From contig JANPDA010000516.1 in the NCBI GenBank assembly GCA_031431235.1, positions 1-5,063 on the forward strand: DNA of 5,063 bases. Reading direction: 5' to 3'. Position 1 is the stretch's first letter. Each line of letters begins with the position of its first letter. Shown one piece after another: positions 1 to 5,063 of this stretch. The notes under the pieces are model-generated. The model ran no database searches and was not told where the DNA came from. It saw only the letters and a program-made list of their open reading frames with translations. The position numbers were made by a program, and so were the translations under genes. The DNA comes from JANNSW01 sp031431235. Lineage in GTDB: Bacteria; Pseudomonadota; Alphaproteobacteria; Rhizobiales; Hyphomicrobiaceae.

Positions 1-45
1 ATAGTGGCTCGATCCAATCGCACGATACCGACGGCACGCTCGATT

Positions 46-399
46 CTAATCATCCCCCACATGGAACCTATGCAGGAACCGGTGGACGATCGGGGCAAGC
101 AGGATGGTGGTGGCGAACACGATGACGATGCCGGAGAAGAGCGCGTAGATGCTCGCGAACAGCTTAGCCGCATCGTTGTGGAGATCGTCGACCGGTCCCA
201 TGCCGGCGAGGATCATGGAGGCGTTCAGGAAAGCGTCGATCCAGGGCATGGGGCCGAGCAGGTGGTAGCCGAGCGTGCCGGTGCCGAGCCCGAGGCCGAC
301 CGTCAGCAGCGCGGCGAGCGCGCTGCGCGTCAGGCGGCCGATGAAATGGTGTTGCGGCAGCATCGCCTCGCCGCGGTGCTCGAAGTCGAACATGTCCAT
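46..399 (-). CDS. Small two-helix membrane protein, ion-channel-like
   Basis: The product is a 117-residue inner-membrane protein of unproven function. Residues about 27-49 and 82-104 are strongly hydrophobic and should be membrane helices. Between them, about 53-70, is a semi-hydrophobic segment (PWIDAFLNASMILAGMGPVD). The order helix, short pore-like loop, helix, followed by KLFASIYALFSG, resembles the two-helix pore module of potassium channels (Ion_trans_2, PF07885). However, the place of the TVGYGD filter is taken by LAGMGP, so potassium selectivity should not be assumed. The C-terminus is histidine- and arginine-rich (HRFLHRFH), probably cytoplasmic. I chose the ATG at 399 because a GGGG stretch lies about 7 bases upstream. 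ATGs at codons 3 and 13 are alternatives. The gene is divergent from the oxygenase gene at 525. The reading frame and membrane topology are well supported; the channel relationship is inference from pattern only. Confidence 0.75.
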   Translation of the reverse strand: MDMFDFEHRGEAMLPQHHFIGRLTRSALAALLTVGLGLGTGTLGYHLLGPMPWIDAFLNASMILAGMGPVDDLHNDAAKLFASIYALFSGIVIVFATTILLAPIVHRFLHRFHVGDD

Positions 400-524
400 C
401 GCAATCCCCAGGATTGTTGCCGAGGCGACCGGTCTATCACGCCAGGGATCAAGCGGGCACTGCCTGCAAAGGTTAACGGCAGCCGGGCTTTGACGTGACG
501 AGCCCGCCCGCGCACAGTCGCGCC

Positions 525-1142
525 ATGGCCGCGATCGACACCCTCTTCGTCACCCGCCTCTATCGCGCGAGCCTTGCGGGCAAACGCGCTCGGGCACTCG
601 TCGCCGAGCTCGCCCGCTCCTGCCGCTCGATCGCCAAGGACGATCGGGCCGGGCAGGGCTGGAGCCGCGACCACGACTACCAGGGCTTTACCTCCTATGC
701 CTCGCTCGATGACCTCGCCTGGCGCGACCCATCCATCGCCGAGCTGGTCGGCCATCTCGACGGCCATGTCACTGCCTTTGCCCGCGCGCTCGACTTCGAT
801 CTGGGAAAACGTGCGCTCAGCCTCGACAGCCTCTGGATCAACATCCTCGCGCCCGGCGGCGTGCACTCCGGCCATATCCATCCGCGCAGCGTCGTCTCGG
901 GCACATTCTACGTGGAGGTGCCCGAGGGCGCGAGCGCGCTGAAACTGGAGGACCCCAGGCTCACCCTGATGATGGCGGCGCCACCCCGGCGAGCACGCGC
1001 CAGGGCCGGGAACCGCAGCTTCGTCACCATCGCGCCCAAGGCCGGCATGGTGTTGCTGTGGGAGAGCTGGCTGCGCCACGAGGTGCCGTTCAACCGATCG
1101 AGGAAGGAGCGCATCTCGATCAGCTTCAACTATGGCTGGTAA
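525..1142 (+). CDS. 2OG-Fe(II) oxygenase family protein (TIGR02466-like)
   Basis: This is a putative 2-oxoglutarate- and Fe(II)-dependent oxygenase of the PF13759/TIGR02466 type; the substrates of the family are unknown. Numbered from the ATG at 525 (205 residues), the core has a HSGHIHP motif with candidate metal histidines H117 and H119, followed by SGTFYVEVP, a characteristic strand of the family. A distal candidate metal ligand H185 lies in SWLRHEVPFN, and R196 in RISISFN is the expected 2-oxoglutarate-binding arginine. Length is typical. The start is uncertain: an in-frame GTG at 495 would add 10 residues. Neither start has a clear Shine-Dalgarno site. I prefer 525 because family members begin just before the IxxLFxTxLYRA segment. 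The 3' end overlaps the convergent deoxyribosyltransferase gene by 17 bases. An arginine/alanine-rich stretch (PPRRARARAG, about 153-162) replaces part of the usual loop and may reflect local divergence. Confidence 0.85.
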   Translation: MAAIDTLFVTRLYRASLAGKRARALVAELARSCRSIAKDDRAGQGWSRDHDYQGFTSYASLDDLAWRDPSIAELVGHLDGHVTAFARALDFDLGKRALSLDSLWINILAPGGVHSGHIHPRSVVSGTFYVEVPEGASALKLEDPRLTLMMAAPPRRARARAGNRSFVTIAPKAGMVLLWESWLRHEVPFNRSRKERISISFNYGW

Positions 1143-1701
1143 GAAGCAGGCGAGCCTGATCGAGGGCGCGCAGGAAGCCCGAAAAATCGCGCATCTCCTC
1201 GCCGGGGCGGACCACGCTGCGGATGAGGGTGCCACCAGACTCGATGATTGCAACCTCGATCATCAGGTTCTCGGCCAGCTCGAAATCCTCGATCGCCACG
1301 TCCGACCGGTCGGCTTCGGGTCCAGACGCCCCGTGCGCACGGAAGGCGGTCGCGCGCTCGCGATATGGTGCGGCGACATTGGTATAGCCGAGCACGGGCT
1401 TCGTTTGCGCACGCATGTAGCCGACCTCGAAGGCGGTGCCTGCATCCATCGACACGCCGCGGAACGGCGTCAGGTTGGCGATGCAGAGGTCGCAGGAATC
1501 CATGAGCGCAATGTCGGCCAGATAGATCCGGCGCGCCTGCTCGGGTTTGGGCAGCCCCGCGAGGTCGTGAGCGGCATCGAGGGGGAACACGCCCTCGAAG
1601 CCCGCATCCGCGCAGGCCCGCGCCTTGGCCTCGCCGAGCGCCTTCGCCTCGGGATGGAACACCTCGGGGCCGGCGAGATAGATGCGCAGGCGCGCATTCA
1701 T
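1126..1701 (-). CDS. Nucleoside 2-deoxyribosyltransferase family protein
   Basis: Members of this family (PF05014) break the N-glycosidic bond of 2'-deoxynucleosides and transfer the deoxyribosyl group to another base, or simply hydrolyse it. The 191-residue product has the expected order. IYLAGPEVF at 7-15 carries the N-terminal active-site tyrosine and glycine turn. YLADIALMDSCDLCIANL spans 60-77. SMDAGTAFEVGYM at 85-96 contains D86 and the likely nucleophile E92 in the GTxxExG signature. All catalytic positions look intact, so an active enzyme is likely, though substrate preference cannot be read. I chose the ATG at 1701 because a GGAGG lies about 9 bases upstream and the family begins directly with the IYLAGP strand. 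A longer frame back to 1890 would only read through the toxin gene. The start codon shares one base with the vapC stop (TGATG), which implies translational coupling. A cytoplasmic salvage enzyme is the default reading; a role tied to the toxin is speculation. Confidence 0.88.
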   Translation of the reverse strand: MNARLRIYLAGPEVFHPEAKALGEAKARACADAGFEGVFPLDAAHDLAGLPKPEQARRIYLADIALMDSCDLCIANLTPFRGVSMDAGTAFEVGYMRAQTKPVLGYTNVAAPYRERATAFRAHGASGPEADRSDVAIEDFELAENLMIEVAIIESGGTLIRSVVRPGEEMRDFSGFLRALDQARLLLTSHS

Positions 1702-2117
1702 CACAGCCAATCCTCCACGCTGAGATCGGGCACCCGCTGGAAGTCCGCGAGGTTGCGCGACAGCAGTGTCGCCCCGTTGGCGAGCGCGATGCTGGCAATC
1801 CTGAGGTCCATGGTGCCGATGCGCAGCCGCAGGAGGCGAAGTCGCTCGAGCTGCGTTGCAGCCGCCTCGTCGAATGGCAGCACTTGCCAACCTGCAAAGA
1901 AGCGGACCCGAACTTGCAGCCGTCGATAGGGCTCAATCAATTGGTGTGCCGACTTCGCATTCTTGATTTGGCTGAGCCAGCCACGAAGCTGCTCTTCGAC
2001 GGAAACGATCGTTGTCGCCGGATCATCATGCGATGCTTCCAGCAACTGCTTCAGTGCGGCACCAGCCTCGGAGCCGCTGTCGATGTGCGTCAGGTGATCG
2101 GTATCAACGACGAGCAT
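1701..2117 (-). CDS. PIN-domain toxin, VapC family
   Basis: This is a 138-residue PIN-domain ribonuclease of the VapC toxin type. In this family, magnesium held by a cluster of acidic residues cuts RNA, often tRNA or rRNA, to stop growth. The cluster appears complete: D5 in MLVVDTDHL, E41/E42 in VSVEEQLRGW, D104 in GTMDLRIASIAL, and N122/D125 in the late SRNLADF motif. Length is normal, so the toxin looks active. The start at 2117 lies inside the end of the upstream small gene (14-base overlap, different frame). No good Shine-Dalgarno site precedes it, so translation probably depends on the antitoxin gene. Downstream it touches the deoxyribosyltransferase gene by one base. Part of this gene is less GC-rich than its surroundings (31 of 60 bases at 1921-1980), weakly consistent with horizontal acquisition. 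The RNA target cannot be inferred. Confidence 0.9.
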   Translation of the reverse strand: MLVVDTDHLTHIDSGSEAGAALKQLLEASHDDPATTIVSVEEQLRGWLSQIKNAKSAHQLIEPYRRLQVRVRFFAGWQVLPFDEAAATQLERLRLLRLRIGTMDLRIASIALANGATLLSRNLADFQRVPDLSVEDWL

Positions 2118-2313
2118 TGCGCTTTGACTTGGGACGCTGACGCATTCGGTACTCGCGGCCTAGCCGAACCATCTCCTCAAAACCAGGGTCGTTAGCGGAC
2201 ATGCCGAATGTGCTCCGCCAGTCCGGCCGGACTGCCAGAGTTTGCACGACCTTCGCCACCTCCCGTACCTCACGCTCCAGCGCTTCGATCCTGGCCTCCA
2301 GCTTGCTGCTCAT
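2104..2313 (-). CDS. Candidate antitoxin partner of the VapC toxin
   Basis: This 69-residue protein lies immediately upstream of the PIN toxin and overlaps it by 14 bases, the usual antitoxin-first order. Residues about 3-27 have heptad-like spacing (LEARIEALEREVREVAKVV) and probably form a coiled coil for dimerisation. Residues about 32-56 hold a WRSTFGMSANDPGFEEMVRLGREYR segment. It resembles the C-terminal toxin-blocking region of small partners found beside this VapC subgroup. The tail is strongly basic (RPKSKRNARR). I see no ribbon-helix-helix, AbrB or helix-turn-helix fold, so it may not bind DNA in the way classical VapB proteins do, although the basic tail might contact nucleic acid. 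The ATG at 2313 has an AGAGG about 12 bases upstream, a rather long spacing. The antitoxin role rests on position and the recalled motif, not on experiment. Confidence 0.78.
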   Translation of the reverse strand: MSSKLEARIEALEREVREVAKVVQTLAVRPDWRSTFGMSANDPGFEEMVRLGREYRMRQRPKSKRNARR

Positions 2314-2329
2314 TGTCTTTGCGATCCTC

Positions 2330-2347
2330 TCGCCTGTTGTCGCCTGT
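2330..2347. repeat. Two 8-base direct repeats, one helical turn apart
   Basis: TCGCCTGT occurs at 2330-2337 and again at 2340-2347, a 10-base period that places both copies on the same DNA face. They lie 17 to 34 bases upstream of the candidate antitoxin start and next to the possible -10 element at 2350-2355. That position would suit an operator for an autoregulated toxin-antitoxin operon. This is inference; two short copies can arise by chance or replication slippage. Confidence 0.4.
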
Positions 2348-2349
2348 GT

Positions 2350-2355
2350 CGTATA
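2350..2355 (-). promoter_or_regulatory. Possible -10 element of the antitoxin-toxin operon
   Basis: Read on the minus strand this is TATACG, about 37 bases upstream of the antitoxin ATG. Transcription would begin within the direct repeats at 2330-2347. The hexamer at 17-base spacing upstream (TCCCTG) is a poor -35 box, so the call is weak. The 80-base gap after the dehydrogenase gene shows no convincing terminator hairpin with a T-run, so readthrough from upstream remains possible. Confidence 0.25.
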
Positions 2356-2393
2356 GCGCCGATCGGGCCAATCAGGGACGACGAATTTTCCGG

Positions 2394-3371
2394 TCAGCCC
2401 CCCGACTCTTTCAGCGCCTTCACGGCCTTGCCCGCCCCATAGTCGATGCCTTCCATCGCCTTCATCACGGCGACGAGGGAGCGGTCGCGGAGCACCTCGA
2501 GCTCGGCAACGCTCATGCCCTCGGCCTTCTCCTCGGTCTGGGAGGCGATCTTCTCGATCAATTCCTTGGTGATCCTGGGGCCCTTCATGTGGCAGTTGGG
2601 CTGTTCCAGGCTCGGCCCGAAATGCTCGACGAAATGGCGCATGCCGCCCGCCCCGCCAGCGAGATGGAACGTCAGGAACGTGCCCATGAACGCCCAGCGC
2701 AGGCCGGGTCCGTAGGCGACCGCGTCATCGATCTGGCCGGCGGTCGCGATGCCCTTGTCGATCAGATGGAGGGCTTCCGTCCACAACGCCTCCTGCAGGC
2801 GGTTGGCGATATAGGCGTCGATCTCCTTCTCCATCACCAGCGAATGCATGCCGACGCCGTCGTAGAAGGTCTTCGCCTTTTTCATGGCCGCCTTCGAGGT
2901 CGCCTTGCCGGGCACGATCTCGCAGAGCGGAATCAGATAGACGGGATTGAAGGGATGCCCGATCAGGATGCGCTCGGGGTGCGTCATGCCCTGCTGCAGC
3001 GCCGTCGGCAGAAAGGCGGACGAGGAGGACGCGATCACGATGTCGGGGCCGAGCGCCGCGCTCACCTCCTTGAAGAGCTTGCGCTTCACGTCCTCGCGCT
3101 CGGGCGCGGCCTCTTGGACGAAGCTCGCGCCATCGAGGGCGTCGGCGAGCCTGGTCGTGAACGCGATCTCGCCCATCGTGCGCTTGCCGGCAAGGCTCGA
3201 AAGCGCCTCGTGGCCACGGCCGATCACCTCGCGCGCTCGCTTCTCGACGGCGGGCGAGGTGTCATAGAGCCCGACCTCGTAGCCCGCGTAGCTGAGCCTG
3301 GCCGCCCAGCCTGCCCCGATCAGACCAGAACCGAGAACTGCAACTCTACCTTTGCCTTTGCCCTTCGCCAT
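2394..3371 (-). CDS. lcdH: L-carnitine dehydrogenase-type 3-hydroxyacyl-CoA dehydrogenase family enzyme
   Basis: This 325-residue NAD-dependent enzyme belongs to the 3-hydroxyacyl-CoA dehydrogenase superfamily. It most resembles L-carnitine dehydrogenase, which oxidises L-carnitine to 3-dehydrocarnitine with NAD+. The Rossmann domain starts with GSGLIG (G14, G16, G19), with D37 at the end of the second strand favouring NAD over NADP. Candidate catalytic residues by superfamily pattern are S117/S118 in ASSSSAF, H139 in GHPFNP, E151 and N190. The C-terminal helical part carries HLIDKGIATAGQIDDAV and GLRWAFMGTFLTFHLAGG, which match the carnitine-dehydrogenase subgroup better than fatty-acid enzymes. 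Length fits the stand-alone form; some rhizobial homologues carry a fused thioesterase that is absent here. The start is the ATG at 3371 with GAGAGGA about 8 bases upstream; the product opens with a lysine-glycine run (MAKGKGKGR). No other carnitine-pathway gene is in view, so substrate assignment rests on similarity; another 3-hydroxyacid substrate is possible. Confidence 0.85.
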   Translation of the reverse strand: MAKGKGKGRVAVLGSGLIGAGWAARLSYAGYEVGLYDTSPAVEKRAREVIGRGHEALSSLAGKRTMGEIAFTTRLADALDGASFVQEAAPEREDVKRKLFKEVSAALGPDIVIASSSSAFLPTALQQGMTHPERILIGHPFNPVYLIPLCEIVPGKATSKAAMKKAKTFYDGVGMHSLVMEKEIDAYIANRLQEALWTEALHLIDKGIATAGQIDDAVAYGPGLRWAFMGTFLTFHLAGGAGGMRHFVEHFGPSLEQPNCHMKGPRITKELIEKIASQTEEKAEGMSVAELEVLRDRSLVAVMKAMEGIDYGAGKAVKALKESGG

Positions 3372-3552
3372 GACCCGTTTCCTCTCGAGGTTGCCATGGC
3401 GCCGACCTTACGCAGGATTGCCTCGCCCCGCCAATCGCGGCACGCAACGCAGGCATCTCCGTGGCCGGGCCATTGCTGTGTGATCACCGCGCCTGTGAAG
3501 GTGGGCGGGGCGACGATCGTTGCGGAGTGGCGAGGATCGGGCGGGCAGCGCT
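3372..3552. other. Intergenic gap between yebC and the dehydrogenase gene
   Basis: These 181 bases hold no gene I can support; the open frames through them have no recognisable protein. A 10-base inverted repeat, TCGCCCCGCC at 3423-3432 and GGCGGGGCGA at 3504-3513, is separated by 71 bases with no T-run, so it does not look like an intrinsic terminator. A weak minus-strand promoter candidate for the dehydrogenase gene is TTGGCG, an 18-base spacer, then TAAGGT (about 3406-3435). Neither is strong. Confidence 0.35.
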
Positions 3553-4299
3553 TCACCCCCCGAGCTTTGCCATCAACTCTTCCGACAGCTCGAAGTTCGC
3601 GAACACGTTCTGCACGTCGTCGGCTTCCTCCAGGATCTCGATCATCTTGAGGAGCCTCTCGCCGCGCTCGTCGTCGAGGGCGATGGTGTTGTTGGGCTTC
3701 CACACGATCTTGGCGGACTTCGCCTCGCCGAGCTTGCCCGCGAGCGCGGCCGACACCTCGCCGAGGGAAGAAAAATCGCAATAGATCCAGTGGCCGCTCT
3801 CGTCGGATTCGACGTCCTCGGCGCCCGTCTCGATGGCAGCTTCGAGCATCGCTTCGGGCGTGGCGGCGTCGGGGCCGTACTCGATCTCGCCGCGCTTCTG
3901 GAACATGAAGGAGACCGAGCCCGTCTCGCCCAAATTCCCGCCATACTTCGCAAACGTCGCCCGCACGTCGCTGGCGGTGCGGTTGCGGTTGTCGGTCATG
4001 GCTTCGACGATGACCGCGATGCCGCCCGGTCCGTAGCCCTCGTAGCGGATCTCCTCCAGCGCTTCCACGTCGCCGCCGAGCGCCTTCTTGATCGCGCGCT
4101 CGATGTTATCCTTGGGCATGTTCTCGGCGCGCGCTGCCTGCACGGCCAGACGCAGCCGCGCATTCGCGAGGGGGTCGGGCAGGCCGTGCTTGGCCGCGAC
4201 CGTGATCTCGCGCGCGAGCTTGGAGAAGATCTTCGAGCGGGCCGCATCGACGCGGCCCTTGCGGTGCATGATGTTCTTGAATTGCGAATGGCCAGCCAT
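3553..4299 (-). CDS. yebC: YebC/PmpR/TACO1 family regulator
   Basis: This is a 248-residue YebC-family cytoplasmic protein, full length for the family. The family was first described as DNA-binding regulators (PmpR of Pseudomonas). Its mitochondrial relative TACO1 and some bacterial members act in translation, so the role in any one species is unsettled. The signature opening MAGHSQFKNIMHRKG and the RSKIFSKLAREI helix form the N-terminal helical domain (about 1-75), including NMPKDNIERAI. YEGYGPGG at 87-93, TDNRNRT at 102-108 and GGNLGETGSV at 120-129 are hallmark family motifs of the alpha/beta domains. The ATG at 4299 fits the universal N-terminus, with an AGGG about 9 bases upstream. In many proteobacteria yebC is followed by ruvC of the Holliday-junction operon; here the next gene, after 181 bases, is a dehydrogenase. 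It is divergent from the exported protein gene at 4528. Confidence 0.97.
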   Translation of the reverse strand: MAGHSQFKNIMHRKGRVDAARSKIFSKLAREITVAAKHGLPDPLANARLRLAVQAARAENMPKDNIERAIKKALGGDVEALEEIRYEGYGPGGIAVIVEAMTDNRNRTASDVRATFAKYGGNLGETGSVSFMFQKRGEIEYGPDAATPEAMLEAAIETGAEDVESDESGHWIYCDFSSLGEVSAALAGKLGEAKSAKIVWKPNNTIALDDERGERLLKMIEILEEADDVQNVFANFELSEELMAKLGG

Positions 4300-4334
4300 G
4301 GCAATCGACCCTGAGGGAGTGGATGAATCGCAGC

Positions 4335-4340
4335 CTTATA
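4335..4340 (-). promoter_or_regulatory. Possible -10 element of yebC
   Basis: Read on the minus strand this is TATAAG, a good -10 hexamer about 36 bases upstream of the yebC ATG. The -35 position at 17-base spacing is TGGCGA, a weak match. The TTGACG further upstream is too distant (about 32 bases) to pair with it. The call rests mainly on the -10 box and the divergent gene layout. Confidence 0.3.
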
Positions 4341-4452
4341 CTGGCACTTGCGCGGCTTCGCCAGCACCACCTCGTCAAGGCAGCGCATGCCCTCGCCGAT
4401 GTCCCCGACAATGGCTGAAAACGCGTTACGCTAAGCCGTATTGGGGATGCGG

Positions 4453-4480
4453 TTGACATCTGCCCGACTTCATCTGAATT
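4453..4480 (+). promoter_or_regulatory. Candidate sigma-70-type promoter for the exported protein gene
   Basis: A perfect TTGACA -35 box at 4453-4458 is followed, after 16 bases, by TGAATT at 4475-4480, a modest -10 match. Transcription would start near 4487 and leave a leader of about 40 bases before the ATG at 4528. This promoter lies inside the longer frame that could begin at 4441 or 4447, which argues for the later start. Confidence 0.45.
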
Positions 4481-4527
4481 TCAGGCCGCGACACGCTCTT
4501 GGTCCAACGCTGCTGAAAGCTGAACCC

Positions 4528-5046
4528 ATGGGACTCCCCCGCCTCCCGACGATTGTTGCCCTCTCCCTCCTTTGGCTCTGCCCGGCCGCGGCCGATGAGA
4601 TCTCGAGGATCGATGAGTTGAAGGCGCAAATCATCGCGATCGAGAATGCAGGAAAGCTCGGCATCGGCTATTTTGCCCGCTGCACGGCCATCGGCGGCTT
4701 CGGACAATGCGCCGAGGCTTCCTCGACTACCGTCGCCAAGGGTGCAAATCTCAAATTCTACTACGAGCCGCGCAACGTCCACACCAAGCACGATGAGACC
4801 GGCTACCAGCGCTGGTTCAAGCAGGACATGATCGTGCGCGACAAGAGCGGTAAGGAGCTGCTCCGCCAGGATGATGCCTTCGACTTCAACTACAAGGCAA
4901 AGAAGCCTGTCTTCGATATGTTCGTGACCAACAACCTCGATCTCGGCGACCTGGCGCCCGGCAGCTACGAGTTCGAGATCGTCGTGCACGACCAGCTGAG
5001 CGAGCAGAGCGTGAGCTACGTCTACAAGTTCGATATCGGCTCGTAG
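4528..5046 (+). CDS. Exported protein of unknown function
   Basis: I do not recognise this 172-residue protein. It begins with a likely Sec signal peptide: a basic start (MGLPR), a hydrophobic core (IVALSLLWL) and an AAA motif before D23, suggesting signal peptidase I cleavage near 22/23. C18 lacks a proper lipobox, so a lipoprotein is unlikely. The mature protein starts with a charged amphipathic helix (ISRIDELKAQIIAIENAGKLG). C52 and C61 follow and could form a periplasmic disulfide. The rest alternates short charged and aromatic strands and ends in DLAPGSYEFEIVVHD and VSYVYKFDI, typical of an immunoglobulin-like beta-sandwich. The ATG at 4528 was chosen because it starts the signal peptide directly and the candidate promoter lies upstream of it. 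TTG 4441 or ATG 4447 would place 27-29 residues ahead of the signal. The Shine-Dalgarno is weak (GAAAG). No neighbour suggests its partner. Confidence 0.75.
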   Translation: MGLPRLPTIVALSLLWLCPAAADEISRIDELKAQIIAIENAGKLGIGYFARCTAIGGFGQCAEASSTTVAKGANLKFYYEPRNVHTKHDETGYQRWFKQDMIVRDKSGKELLRQDDAFDFNYKAKKPVFDMFVTNNLDLGDLAPGSYEFEIVVHDQLSEQSVSYVYKFDIGS

Positions 5047-5063
5047 TGTTCCGTCCCATTCAT

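Noticed and set aside
468..493. Short inverted repeat CAAAG/CTTTG upstream of the oxygenase gene
   Set aside because: Only 5 bases pair around a 16-base loop with no supporting promoter or known operator pattern.
330..1253. A 307-codon minus-strand open frame
   Set aside because: It is antisense to the oxygenase gene, overlaps the membrane protein in another frame, and shows no family motifs.
1702..1890. N-terminal extension of the deoxyribosyltransferase to 1890
   Set aside because: This stretch is the vapC coding region in another frame, while the ATG at 1701 has a good ribosome site and fits the family N-terminus.
2208..3650. A 480-codon plus-strand open frame
   Set aside because: It runs antisense to the well-supported dehydrogenase gene, has no recognisable domain and is explained by the high GC content suppressing stop codons.
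3320..3781. Minus-strand open frame spanning the yebC-dehydrogenase gap
   Set aside because: It overlaps yebC and the dehydrogenase in another frame and its arginine-rich product has no family features.
4441..4527. N-terminal extension of the exported protein
   Set aside because: It would bury the signal peptide behind 27-29 residues and include the candidate promoter within the coding region.

Overview
The window is GC-rich, densely packed DNA with short intergenic gaps. Its protein sequences (a long YebC, a PF13759 oxygenase, a carnitine-dehydrogenase-type enzyme) look alphaproteobacterial, most likely Hyphomicrobiales (Rhizobiales). The genus cannot be fixed from sequence alone. I support eight protein genes. 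I see no rRNA, tRNA, CRISPR array or insertion sequence.

Left part (46-1142). A small two-helix membrane protein on the minus strand has the layout of an ion-channel pore module but an altered filter motif. It is divergent from a plus-strand 2-oxoglutarate/Fe(II) oxygenase-like protein of the TIGR02466/PF13759 type. The 3' end of the oxygenase gene overlaps, tail to tail, the end of the next minus-strand unit by 17 bases.

Centre (1126-2313, minus strand). Three genes form a tight translational chain: a 69-residue candidate antitoxin, a PIN-domain VapC-type toxin overlapping it by 14 bases, and a nucleoside 2-deoxyribosyltransferase-family protein whose start codon shares one base with the toxin stop codon. 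The antitoxin has no recognisable DNA-binding fold. Just upstream of it are two identical 8-base direct repeats 10 bases apart, next to a possible -10 box, so an operator is possible.

Right part (2394-4299, minus strand). A stand-alone L-carnitine dehydrogenase-type NAD enzyme lies 181 bases downstream of yebC. The usual ruvC is not next to yebC, and no other carnitine-catabolic gene is visible.

Right end (4528-5046, plus strand). Divergent from yebC is a small exported protein of unknown function, preceded by a perfect TTGACA -35 box.

Most of the window is ordinary accessory/housekeeping chromosome. The parts most worth a second look are the antitoxin-toxin-deoxyribosyltransferase chain and the channel-like membrane protein with a non-canonical filter. 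There is no direct evidence here for a wholly new system.
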